Positions 5,603 through 12,474 are shown, counted from the stretch's first letter. The stretch is 15,444 nt of DNA from Campylobacteraceae bacterium (GCA_026986085.1 JALSPE010000043.1:1-15444); one strand, 5' to 3'. Numbers and translations: made by a program. The notes: generated by a model not told the origin, from the sequence alone.

Positions 5603-7870
5603 ATGAGTAAAAAGCGAGATTTTTTAAGAAAAATAGTTGAAGATGATTTAAAGAGTGGTAAGTATAAAGAGGTGGTAACAAGATTTCCTCCAGAACCTAA
5701 TGGTTACCCACATATTGGTCATGCTAAATCTATATCTATAAATTTTGGAATTGCTAAAGATTTTAGTGGCAGATGCAATTTAAGAATGGATGATACAAAT
5801 CCGACAACAGAAGATACAGATTATGTAGAGGCTATAAAAGATGCTGTTGAGTGGCTTGGCTTTAAGTGGAGCGAGGATGTAAAATATACATCTGATTACT
5901 TTGAGCAGTTATACACTTGGGCAGTTGAGTTAATTAAGATGGGTAGAGCTTATGTAGATAGCTTAAATGAGGATGAGATAAAAGAGTATAGAGGCACAGT
6001 TACAACTCCTGGTAAAAGAAGCAAATATGCCAATAGAAGTGTAGAAGAGAATTTAAAACTGTTTGAGCAGATGAGAGATGGAGTTTTTAGGGATGGTGAA
6101 CATATTTTAAGAGCTAAGATAGATATGAACTCTCCTAATATGAAGATGAGAGACCCACTGCTTTATCGTATTAGGCAGAATTCTCACCACTTTAGAACAG
6201 GCTCTAAGTGGTCTATATATCCAATGTATGATTTTGCACACCCATTATCGGACTATATAGAAGGGATCACTCACTCTTTTTGCACACTGGAGTTTGAGAA
6301 TAATAGAGAGATATATGATTGGCTGATTGATACACTTAAATTAGAGCCACCAAGACCTTATCAGTATGAGTTTGCAAGATTAAATATTAGCTATACTGTA
6401 ATGAGCAAAAGAAAGCTTTTAGAGTTGGTAGAGGGTGGTTATGTTAGTGGCTGGGATGACCCGAGGTTGCCTACAATTGCTGCTTATAAAAGAAGAGGAT
6501 ATACACCAGAATCTATTTTAAATTTTTGTGATAGTATTGGTGTATCCAAAGCTAATTCGCTTGTAGATGTTGCGCAGTTAGAGTATGCTATTAGAGATGA
6601 TTTAAATAAAAAAGTGCCAAGAGTTATGGCAGTATTAAATCCTTTAAAAGTTGTTATAGAAAATTATGAAGGTTCAGAAGAGATAGAGGCATCTTATTAT
6701 CCACACGATGTTCCAAAAGAGGGTAGTAGGGTGTTGCCATTTGCTAAAGAGATATATATTGATAGAGATGATTTTAGTGAAAATCCCAAGAAGGGGTATT
6801 TTAGATTAACTCCAAACCAGCCAGTAAGGTTGAAGTATGCCTATATAATTGAGTTTAAAGAGGCTATAAAAAATAGCAATGGTGAGATTATTGAGCTTAG
6901 GGTTAATTATTACAAAAACTCTAAGAGTGGAGAAGATAGCAGTGGCATTAAAGTTAAAAGTGCAATTCAATGGGTAGAGGCAAGTAGTGCAAAAAAGGCT
7001 GAAGTTAGGGTTTATGACAGGCTTTTTAAAGAGGAGTTACCAAGAGGCATTGAAGATTTAAATCCAGACTCTTTAAGGGTTATTAAAGATGCTTTGGTTG
7101 AGCCTTCTGTAGATAGTGATATATCAGATAGATTTCAATTTGAGAGAGAGGGTTACTTCTATAAAGACCCTATAGATTACAGTAGCAGTAATTTAGTATT
7201 TAATAAGATAGTTAGCTTAAAAGATTCGTGGGCTAAAAAGAGTAAACCTAACGAGAGCAAAAAAGAGGAGAGAAGAAGAGAGCCAAAAAAGGTTCAGATT
7301 GATGGAGAGGTTACTCCTATGAGTAAAGAGGAGGAGGCAAAGTTTAATAGATTTAAAGATGAGTTGAAATTAAATTTTGAAGTCTCTAATACTCTTGCTA
7401 GAGATGAAGTTTTAAGCAACTTTTTCTTAGAGGCGTTAGAGTATTACTCAAGAGCAGTTACTATTGCTAACTTGGTTACAAATGATGTTGCTAGAGAGTT
7501 GAAGCAAAAAGAGTCTAGCCATTTAAAATATAGCCCAAAAGATATAGCTACACTCGCAAGTATGATAGATAAAGAGAGGATATCTACAAAAATTGCAAAA
7601 GATGTTTTTGAGATTATGAGTTGTGAGGGTAGAGAGCCAGAGAGTATAGTTAAAGAGAAGGGCTTGGAGCAAATTAGCAACCCTGATGAGTTGTTGCCAA
7701 TAATAGATGATATTTTGTCAAAAAATAGTGATAATGTTAAGAAATATAGAGATGGTAATCAAAAGTTATTTGGTTTTTTTGTGGGTCAGGTTTTAAAAGC
7801 AACGGGTGGAAAGGCTAATCCAAAGGTTGCTAATGAATTAATTAAAGATAGATTAGATAGTAAAGATTAA
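5603..7870 (+). CDS. glnS: Glutaminyl-tRNA synthetase fused to a C-terminal YqeY/GatB-tail domain
   Basis: The enzyme charges tRNA-Gln with glutamine directly, using ATP, in the cytoplasm. The product is 755 residues, about 200 longer than E. coli GlnRS. Residues 1 to about 545 are the synthetase: HIGH motif at 37-40 in PPEPNGYPHIGH, RMDDTNP at 61-67, and the KMSKS-equivalent VMSKRK at 266-271, followed by a beta-rich anticodon-binding region. A lysine- and glutamate-rich linker spans about 541-568. Residues about 569-755 form a helical YqeY-like domain ending in FGFFVGQVLKATGGKANP (723-740), the tail motif shared with GatB that binds tRNA. Fusions of this kind are known, for instance in Deinococcus. 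GlnRS is absent from Helicobacter and Campylobacter, which make Gln-tRNA by transamidation, so the gene was probably acquired or lineage-restricted. Confidence 0.95.
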   Translation: MSKKRDFLRKIVEDDLKSGKYKEVVTRFPPEPNGYPHIGHAKSISINFGIAKDFSGRCNLRMDDTNPTTEDTDYVEAIKDAVEWLGFKWSEDVKYTSDYFEQLYTWAVELIKMGRAYVDSLNEDEIKEYRGTVTTPGKRSKYANRSVEENLKLFEQMRDGVFRDGEHILRAKIDMNSPNMKMRDPLLYRIRQNSHHFRTGSKWSIYPMYDFAHPLSDYIEGITHSFCTLEFENNREIYDWLIDTLKLEPPRPYQYEFARLNISYTVMSKRKLLELVEGGYVSGWDDPRLPTIAAYKRRGYTPESILNFCDSIGVSKANSLVDVAQLEYAIRDDLNKKVPRVMAVLNPLKVVIENYEGSEEIEASYYPHDVPKEGSRVLPFAKEIYIDRDDFSENPKKGYFRLTPNQPVRLKYAYIIEFKEAIKNSNGEIIELRVNYYKNSKSGEDSSGIKVKSAIQWVEASSAKKAEVRVYDRLFKEELPRGIEDLNPDSLRVIKDALVEPSVDSDISDRFQFEREGYFYKDPIDYSSSNLVFNKIVSLKDSWAKKSKPNESKKEERRREPKKVQIDGEVTPMSKEEEAKFNRFKDELKLNFEVSNTLARDEVLSNFFLEALEYYSRAVTIANLVTNDVARELKQKESSHLKYSPKDIATLASMIDKERISTKIAKDVFEIMSCEGREPESIVKEKGLEQISNPDELLPIIDDILSKNSDNVKKYRDGNQKLFGFFVGQVLKATGGKANPKVANELIKDRLDSKD

Positions 7871-7884
7871 AATAGGAGATTTTT

Positions 7885-9273
7885 TTGAAAAAGAATATAG
7901 CTAGTGCAAGAATAGATATAGAGAGTTCAGCTCTTTTAAAAGAGTTAAATGATTCATTGCCTTTTGATAAAGAGCTTTATAGAGAGGATATTTTAGGCTC
8001 TTTGGCTCACTCTAAAATGTTGAGTGAACAAGGTATTATTAGCAAGGATGATTATGAGAAGATAAAGCAGGGGTTAAATGAACTTTTAGATGAGATTAGT
8101 AGTGGAAAAATAACTCTTGATGGCTCGGATGAAGATATACATATGGCTATTGAGAGGCTTTTAACTGCTAAGATTGGGGATGCTGCAAAGAGAGTTCATA
8201 CTGCAAGAAGCAGAAATGATCAAGTTGCAACTGATTTTAGATTGTATGTTTTAAATAGTAATTTAGAGTTATCAAGATTGCTTTTGGAACTTATTGATAG
8301 TTTTATAAAAGTAGCAAAAGATAATGTAGATACTCTGCTACCTGGAATGACGCATCTGCAACATGCACAGCCTATTAACTTTGCTTATCATATGTTGGCA
8401 TATGCAAGTATGTTTAAGCGAGATTATGAGAGGTTTATAAGCTCTTATGAGAGAAATAATATATCTCCTTTGGGGTGTGCTGCACTTGCAGGGACACCAC
8501 ACCCAATCGATAGAGAGCAAACAGCAAAAGAGCTAGGCTTTAAGGAGCCAAGTATCAACTGTCTTGATACAGTAAGTGATAGAGATTTTGCTTTAGAGAT
8601 TTTGTTTAATATAGCCACTATGATGATGCATATTAGTCGTTTGAGTGAAGAGTTAATTTTGTGGAGCACAAGTGAGTTTAAATTTGTTACTTTAAGCGAT
8701 AAACACGCAACGGGAAGCTCTATAATGCCACAAAAGAAGAATCCTGATATTCCAGAGTTACTTCGTGGAAAAACTGGTCGTGTTAATGGTAATTTAGTTG
8801 CACTTTTAACTGTAATGAAGGGTCTTCCTCTAGCTTATAATAAAGATACCCAAGAGGATAAAGAGGGAGTTTTTGATAGTGTAAAAACTGCCAAATTATC
8901 TTTGATGGTTTTAAAAGAGATGATAGATGAGATGAAGGTTAATAGAGAAAGTATGGAAAATGCTTGTAGAGTTGGACATTTAAGTGCAACAGATTTAGCC
9001 GATTATCTAGTAAGAGAGCAAGGTTTACCATTTAGAGATGCTTACCATCTAGTTGGAGATATTGTAAATAGATCAGAAGAGTTAGGAAAAGATATAAGCC
9101 AATTGAGTTTTGAAGAGTTAAAATCTATAGATAGTAGATTTAGTGAAGATGTTATCGATATATTAAATATTAGAAACTCTATGAATGCTAGAGAGTCTTA
9201 TGGAGGAACTTCTGTAAAATCTACAATTGAGCAGATAGATATTTTGAGAGATTGGATTAAAAGTAGGGTATAG
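7885..9273 (+). CDS. argH: Argininosuccinate lyase
   Basis: ArgH splits argininosuccinate into arginine and fumarate, the last step of arginine synthesis, as a cytoplasmic homotetramer. The 462-residue product is the standard length. It carries HTARSRNDQVATDFRLY (105-121), THLQHAQP with the catalytic-region histidine H160, and the fumarase/aspartase superfamily signature GSSIMPQKKNP (277-287) with its mobile serine loop. The start is TTG at 7885, supported by AGGAGA at 7873-7878 with a seven-base spacer; no better start is near. It begins 14 bases after glnS, so the two are probably one transcript. Nothing looks damaged. Confidence 0.96.
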   Translation: MKKNIASARIDIESSALLKELNDSLPFDKELYREDILGSLAHSKMLSEQGIISKDDYEKIKQGLNELLDEISSGKITLDGSDEDIHMAIERLLTAKIGDAAKRVHTARSRNDQVATDFRLYVLNSNLELSRLLLELIDSFIKVAKDNVDTLLPGMTHLQHAQPINFAYHMLAYASMFKRDYERFISSYERNNISPLGCAALAGTPHPIDREQTAKELGFKEPSINCLDTVSDRDFALEILFNIATMMMHISRLSEELILWSTSEFKFVTLSDKHATGSSIMPQKKNPDIPELLRGKTGRVNGNLVALLTVMKGLPLAYNKDTQEDKEGVFDSVKTAKLSLMVLKEMIDEMKVNRESMENACRVGHLSATDLADYLVREQGLPFRDAYHLVGDIVNRSEELGKDISQLSFEELKSIDSRFSEDVIDILNIRNSMNARESYGGTSVKSTIEQIDILRDWIKSRV

Positions 9274-9276
9274 GTT

Positions 9277-9579
9277 GTGATTGTTCGTAGTGGAAAGGTT
9301 CAATTTCTATTTTGGTCTGCATTTTTCTCTATAATACTATATTTGTGGTTAGTTACAATAGGAGTTATAACTTTTATTTTACCTGATGAGAAACCCCTTA
9401 TCCAACCACAAAATGTTATACTTTTAATGTTTGCTTTATATGGATTATTGATATTTATTACATTAGCAGGTGTCGTTGTATCTGTAATGATTGATAATAA
9501 GTTTTATCGTAATTTTTTTGGAATAGTGGTAATTTTACTATTTGCTTCTTTGCTTGTGGCAAAATCACTTTTTGATTAA
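9277..9579 (+). CDS. Small three-helix membrane protein of unknown function
   Basis: The 100-residue protein is nearly all membrane. Hydrophobic segments lie at about 10-34, 47-72 and 79-97, with short polar links (LPDEKPLIQPQN and MIDNKFYRN). I do not recognise a family. The start is GTG at 9277, three bases after the argH stop. There is only a weak purine run upstream (GTAGGG within argH), so expression probably depends on coupling to argH. Codon use is like the neighbours, and the length and charge pattern argue for a real gene. It is the last plus-strand gene before a convergent, repeat-bearing gap. Confidence 0.75.
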   Translation: MIVRSGKVQFLFWSAFFSIILYLWLVTIGVITFILPDEKPLIQPQNVILLMFALYGLLIFITLAGVVVSVMIDNKFYRNFFGIVVILLFASLLVAKSLFD

Positions 9580-9641
9580 ACGATATTTCTTGGGGGAGGT
9601 TTAAAACACTTTTTTATATATAATTGTGATACTATTTCTTT

Positions 9642-9663
9642 GGATGTAAAGCTTTAGCCTTAT
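9642..9663 (+). repeat. GGAT-hairpin unit C (REP-like, degenerate)
   Basis: GGAT is followed by arm GTAAAGCT, loop TT and AGCCTTAT. Six of eight arm pairs match, so this is the most decayed stem of the set. It is followed at 9665-9684 by an AAGCTTAACTT box that also follows unit F in the opposite orientation. Confidence 0.6.
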
Positions 9664-9664
9664 T

Positions 9665-9684
9665 AAGCTTAACTTTCGCACCTA
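9665..9684 (-). repeat. Shared flank box next to unit C
   Basis: On the minus strand the box reads TAGGTGCGAAAGTTAAGCTT. It is closely similar to the plus-strand sequence at 9998-10018 beside unit F. A shorter relative, AAGTGCAAAAGTTAAA, lies at 9799-9814. C plus its box and F plus its box together make imperfect inverted ends about 50 bases long, bounding 9642-10052. Confidence 0.55.
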
Positions 9685-9852
9685 TATCTTGACAAGAACT
9701 ATTTATTTTTTTAAATCCCTATAATAGGCTATTTAAAATTTTAATATATAATCTCAAGAGTTATGATAACTTTTGTATCAAATATATAATAATAATTTAA
9801 GTGCAAAAGTTAAATTATTATGCTAGGTAATAAAATAAATTTCAAATAATAC

Positions 9853-9874
9853 GGATACGCGAATTTATTCGCGT
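9853..9874 (+). repeat. GGAT-hairpin unit D (REP-like)
   Basis: GGAT is followed by ACGCGAAT, loop TT and the perfect complement ATTCGCGT. The arm shares almost nothing with unit A apart from its length, yet the stem is perfect. It pairs in opposed orientation with unit E, 33 bases away. Confidence 0.75.
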
Positions 9875-9907
9875 CTATTTTAGATAAAAAGTTAATTTAA
9901 GCTATTG

Positions 9908-9929
9908 CCTCGAATAAATTCGAGTATCC
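9908..9929 (-). repeat. GGAT-hairpin unit E (REP-like), opposed to unit D
   Basis: On the minus strand the unit is GGAT, ACTCGAAT, loop TT, ATTCGAGG, with only the outermost base pair broken. The arm differs from unit D at one central position (G to T), and the partner arm carries the compensating change. D and E together bound 9853-9929. Confidence 0.75.
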
Positions 9930-9997
9930 AAAAAAGATGAGTAATAAATTTTACTTTAAAAGTTCTAGTTTACTAGCAATATAAAATAATAATTATT

Positions 9998-10018
9998 TAG
10001 GTGTGGAAGTTAAAGCTT
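9998..10018 (+). repeat. Shared flank box next to unit F
   Basis: TAGGTGTGGAAGTTAAAGCT is followed by an 8-base palindrome pair (AAAGCTTA, T, TAAGCTTT; 10012-10028) and then by unit F. It is an imperfect inverted copy of the box beside unit C. Together with its A/T-rich ATAATAATTAT lead-in, it is an imperfect direct copy of 9787-9814. Confidence 0.55.
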
Positions 10019-10030
10019 ATTAAGCTTTTA

Positions 10031-10052
10031 ATGAGCCTTTAGGCTCACATCA
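10031..10052 (-). repeat. GGAT-hairpin unit F (REP-like, slightly degenerate)
   Basis: On the minus strand the unit is TGAT (one change from GGAT), GTGAGCCT, loop AA, AGGCTCAT, with only the outer pair broken. It sits 15 bases after the stop of the minus-strand gene at 10068 and faces unit C. Confidence 0.65.
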
Positions 10053-10067
10053 ATTATAACTATTTTG

Positions 10068-11384
10068 CTAACTTTTTTTACTAGATTCCACTTCGCCTTT
10101 ATCTACTCTTTTAGAGAATTCGGTCTCTTCTCCTTTTGCCAATAGTTTTGCTTGGTCTATCCATTTCTCTCTTACAATTCTACCCTTAAATGCTAGGTGT
10201 TCATCTATCCATGCAATTTCATTTTCGCTCCATTTAGCAATTTGCCAGAAGTGAAATACACCTAACTCTTTTAATTTTTTATCTATAACTACACCTATAC
10301 CTTTTATTCTACATAGATTATCAGCTTTGCCATCGATTGGCTCTTTTAGCATTTGGGGCTTTTTTTGTTCTATATTGTTTGAGTCTATTGACTCTTGGCT
10401 ATTTAAGTTACTCTCTTTTTCCTCTTGTGATGTTTCAGATAGTAGGGCTTGTGTTTTAGTGTTGGTAGTATCTTTACTACTACTTTCATCTATATTGTCA
10501 ATATCATTAGCAGAGGTTTCGTTATTAGATTCCTCTTTTTTGCTATCTTCTGGAGTATCTGTATCAACTTTAGTTTGATTGTTTGTCTCTTGAGATAACT
10601 CTTCAGAATTTTCTTTATCGCTATTTTTGTTACTACTCTCTTTTGTTTTCTTATCCACTTGTATATTATTTTCGTTATTATCTTTTTTACTATTTGGCTC
10701 TTCGTTATTTAGGTTACTCTCTTGTTTCTCCTGTGATGTTTCAGATAGTAGGGCTTGTGTTTTAGCGTTGGTAGTATCTTTACTACTACCTTCATCTATA
10801 TTGTCAATATCATTAGCAGAGGTTTTATTGTTTGAGTCTTCTTTTTTACTATCTTCTGGAGTATCTGTATCAACTTTAGTTTGATTGTTTGTCTCTTGAG
10901 ATAACTCTTCAGAATTTTCTTTATCGCTATTTTTGTTACTACTCTCTTTATTATCTTTTGTAGAGTTTTGTTCATCTTCAGTTTTATTACTATTTTCACT
11001 ACTTGCAGACTCTTTAGTTTCAGAGACCAAAGCTTGAACACTGGAGACTTTGTTACTTTGCTCTATTGCATCGCTAGAATCTGTTTCGTTTTTAGTAACT
11101 TTTGTATCGTCTTTTTTAGTTTCAGATACTAAAGTTTGAGCTTTATCCTCTAGTTTTATACTACTATCATTTGAGCTATTTTCTTCTGTAGCTTGTGTTA
11201 AGCTATCATTTTTGCTGTTTTCTATTATTTGTTGATTGTAATTCTCTTCGCAAATTACACCTTTTTCTATAATTTTACTCTTCTCTTCTCTTTTGCAAGA
11301 TACCTTTCCTATAAGATAACCTAAGATTATTGCAACCATAGCAATAAGTGCTAAAACCAAAATAATTTGTAATGCTGTAGTCAT
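10068..11384 (-). CDS. Membrane-anchored protein with a disordered duplicated linker and a C-terminal helix-hairpin-helix-like domain
   Basis: The 438-residue product has three parts. Residues 5-27 form one membrane helix (LQIILVLALIAMVAIILGYL) with little before it, suggesting a signal anchor; a cysteine follows at 30. Residues about 35-345 are low-complexity Ser/Asn/Glu/Lys/Thr/Asp sequence, surely disordered, holding a 102-residue-period duplication (146-228 and 248-330) and four QALxSET-like motifs. Residues about 353-417 are folded: LCRIKGIGVVIDKKLKELGVFHFWQIAKWSENEIAWID, then FKGRIVREKWIDQA. This matches the helix-hairpin-helix-type module found at the C-termini of some NuoE and ribosomal L21 proteins. 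The ATG has AAAGGAGA upstream. The anchor orientation and role are unknown; a tether presenting a nucleic-acid or protein-binding head is one guess. Confidence 0.85.
   Translation of the reverse strand: MTTALQIILVLALIAMVAIILGYLIGKVSCKREEKSKIIEKGVICEENYNQQIIENSKNDSLTQATEENSSNDSSIKLEDKAQTLVSETKKDDTKVTKNETDSSDAIEQSNKVSSVQALVSETKESASSENSNKTEDEQNSTKDNKESSNKNSDKENSEELSQETNNQTKVDTDTPEDSKKEDSNNKTSANDIDNIDEGSSKDTTNAKTQALLSETSQEKQESNLNNEEPNSKKDNNENNIQVDKKTKESSNKNSDKENSEELSQETNNQTKVDTDTPEDSKKEESNNETSANDIDNIDESSSKDTTNTKTQALLSETSQEEKESNLNSQESIDSNNIEQKKPQMLKEPIDGKADNLCRIKGIGVVIDKKLKELGVFHFWQIAKWSENEIAWIDEHLAFKGRIVREKWIDQAKLLAKGEETEFSKRVDKGEVESSKKS
10395..10949 (-). repeat. Two-copy 306-bp-period tandem repeat inside the disordered linker
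   Basis: The segments 10395-10643 and 10701-10949 are nearly identical, 306 bases (102 codons) apart, and in phase with the reading frame. A long run from about 10850 to 10947 matches 10544-10641 without visible change. The intervening 57 bases are not repeated. Such near-identity in a fast-evolving linker points to recent duplication or ongoing homogenisation. Loss or gain of a unit would keep the frame. Confidence 0.85.
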
Positions 11385-11400
11385 GACTTCTCCTTTAGTA

Positions 11401-11470
11401 TTTTTACCATAATAAGAATATCATATTTTTTTAAAAAAAACAAAGATTTTATCTTAAAATATGGTAAAAA
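11401..11470. promoter_or_regulatory. Divergent intergenic region with an 11-bp inverted repeat
   Basis: TTTTTACCATA at 11401-11411 and its exact complement TATGGTAAAAA at 11460-11470 flank 48 bases. Between them lie a minus-strand TATGAT (11420-11425) and an adjoining T7/A8 tract (11426-11440). The spacing would suit an operator pair or looping site for the minus-strand membrane protein gene, but A/T-rich DNA gives such matches easily. Confidence 0.35.
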
Positions 11471-11504
11471 GTATATTGTTTCTAATTACTAATTAAAAAA
11501 AGTG

Positions 11505-11510
11505 TATAAT
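11505..11510 (+). promoter_or_regulatory. Candidate -10 box for the leader ORF and htrB
   Basis: A perfect TATAAT, preceded by TG, lies 31 bases before the leader ORF start and 69 bases before htrB. No proper -35 is visible at the usual distance. Confidence 0.5.
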
Positions 11511-11541
11511 TTTGATAATTTGATTGAGATATAGGAGCAGT

Positions 11542-11583
11542 ATGGAACTCTTTTTATTTGAAAATAGAGATATAAATATATGA
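11542..11583 (+). CDS. Possible 13-codon leader ORF coupled to htrB
   Basis: An ATG at 11542, four bases after a strong AGGAG (11533-11537), opens a frame encoding MELFLFENRDINI. It ends in TGA, which overlaps the htrB ATG (ATGA). The htrB start has no comparable ribosome-binding site of its own, so ribosomes finishing this peptide could deliver translation to htrB. It could be a coupling leader or the stub of a lost gene. It is too short to judge from coding statistics. Confidence 0.4.
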   Translation: MELFLFENRDINI

Positions 11584-12464
11584 CAAACGATAATATATCT
11601 TACTACACTTTTATAGCTTTACAAAAAATATCTAAAGTTATGCCAAAATTTTTAAAGATAGTTTTGGCGAAGCTTTTAGCTTTTAGCTTTTATAAATTTC
11701 ACAAAAAATATTATAACAGAGCAAAAACCAATTTGGATTTTATCTATGAAGATAGATTGAGTTTTAGAGAAAAAGAGAGAATTATAAAGGATATGTTTTA
11801 TAATTTAGCTCAGAATTTTGGCTCTTTTATAGAAAATCAAGGTGTATCTAAAGAGAAATTGTTACAAAAAGTTACTTTTAAAAATGATAAAGTTTTTAAA
11901 GATGCTTTAAGTTCAGGTAAGGCAGTAGTATTTATTACAGCTCATCATAGTAATTGGGAGATTTTACCATTGGCAATTGCAGCAAAGTATCATCCTTTAG
12001 TGGGTGTTGGACGCCCATTAAAACAGAAGTGGCTAGATAAGATATTAAAGAGAAATAGAGAGCAGTTTGATATTGAGATGATAGATAAAAATGGTGCTAT
12101 GCGTCATATGGTGAAAGTTGTAAAGAGTAAAAAGCCTTTAGGATTATTGGTTGATCAAAATTTAGAGGGTGTAGTTGTGGATTTTATGGGTAAAAGGGCT
12201 TCTCATACTACATCTGCTGCTTTGTTGGCTTATAAATATGATGCAGTTGTAATTCCATGTTTTATTAAAAGGGTTGGCTTTGAGAGATATGAGGCAAGAT
12301 TTTATGAGCCAATTGAGGTAGAAAAAAGTGATAACATAGAGCAATATATTTTGCATCATACTCAAAAACAAGCTAAAATAACAGAAATGGTTATAGAAGA
12401 GTCTCCTAGTGAGTGGCTATGGATACATAGACGATGGAAGAGGGAGTATCCTGAAATTTACTAA
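11580..12464 (+). CDS. htrB: Lipid A lauroyl/myristoyl acyltransferase (LpxL/HtrB family)
   Basis: This inner-membrane enzyme adds a secondary acyl chain to lipid A, completing the lipid anchor of the lipopolysaccharide that LptB later helps export. The 294-residue product starts with a hydrophobic/amphipathic segment (about 8-40). It carries the catalytic H-x4-E motif in TAHHSNWE (H122, E127), VGRPLKQKWLDKI, and LLVDQNLEGVVVDFMGKRASHTTSAALLA, all of this family. Length is typical. The ATG at 11580 overlaps the stop of a small leader ORF. The 3' end comes ten bases before mltG. A triple heptanucleotide repeat lies near the 5' end. The choice between LpxL and LpxM specificity cannot be made from sequence. 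Confidence 0.9.
   Translation: MTNDNISYYTFIALQKISKVMPKFLKIVLAKLLAFSFYKFHKKYYNRAKTNLDFIYEDRLSFREKERIIKDMFYNLAQNFGSFIENQGVSKEKLLQKVTFKNDKVFKDALSSGKAVVFITAHHSNWEILPLAIAAKYHPLVGVGRPLKQKWLDKILKRNREQFDIEMIDKNGAMRHMVKVVKSKKPLGLLVDQNLEGVVVDFMGKRASHTTSAALLAYKYDAVVIPCFIKRVGFERYEARFYEPIEVEKSDNIEQYILHHTQKQAKITEMVIEESPSEWLWIHRRWKREYPEIY
11671..11691 (+). repeat. Three tandem AGCTTTT heptamers within htrB
   Basis: Three perfect consecutive copies of AGCTTTT span codons 31-37 of htrB. Seven is not a multiple of three, so gain or loss of one copy would shift the frame and switch the gene off. Three copies is short for a contingency locus. Confidence 0.7.
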
Positions 12465-12474
12465 AAAGGTATTT

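Larger units (their letters stand above)
9580..10067. other. 488-base convergent intergenic region carrying nested inverted repeats
   Basis: No credible coding frame or RNA gene is visible here. The region lies between the 3' ends of two convergent genes. It holds four GGAT-hairpin units (9642, 9853, 9908 and 10031) in a nested order, two facing one way then two the other. It also holds three imperfect copies of an AAGTTAA-containing box, at 9665-9684, 9799-9814 and 9998-10018. The rest is A/T-rich and featureless. None of the hairpins is followed by a convincing T-run on either strand. Confidence 0.7.

Noticed and set aside
9580..10067. Decayed transposase or small gene in the convergent gap
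   Set aside because: No frame of useful length or recognisable residues was found on either strand; stops are frequent in all frames.
10327..10884. Plus-strand hydrophobic frames opposite the tethered membrane protein
   Set aside because: They are shadows of the low-complexity Ser/Asn/Glu/Lys codons, which read as leucine, serine and phenylalanine in antisense. The repeat explains their similarity to each other.
10395..10949. The two-copy repeat as a CRISPR array or mobile element
   Set aside because: The units are about 249 bases long, in frame with the protein, and have no spacers or inverted ends.
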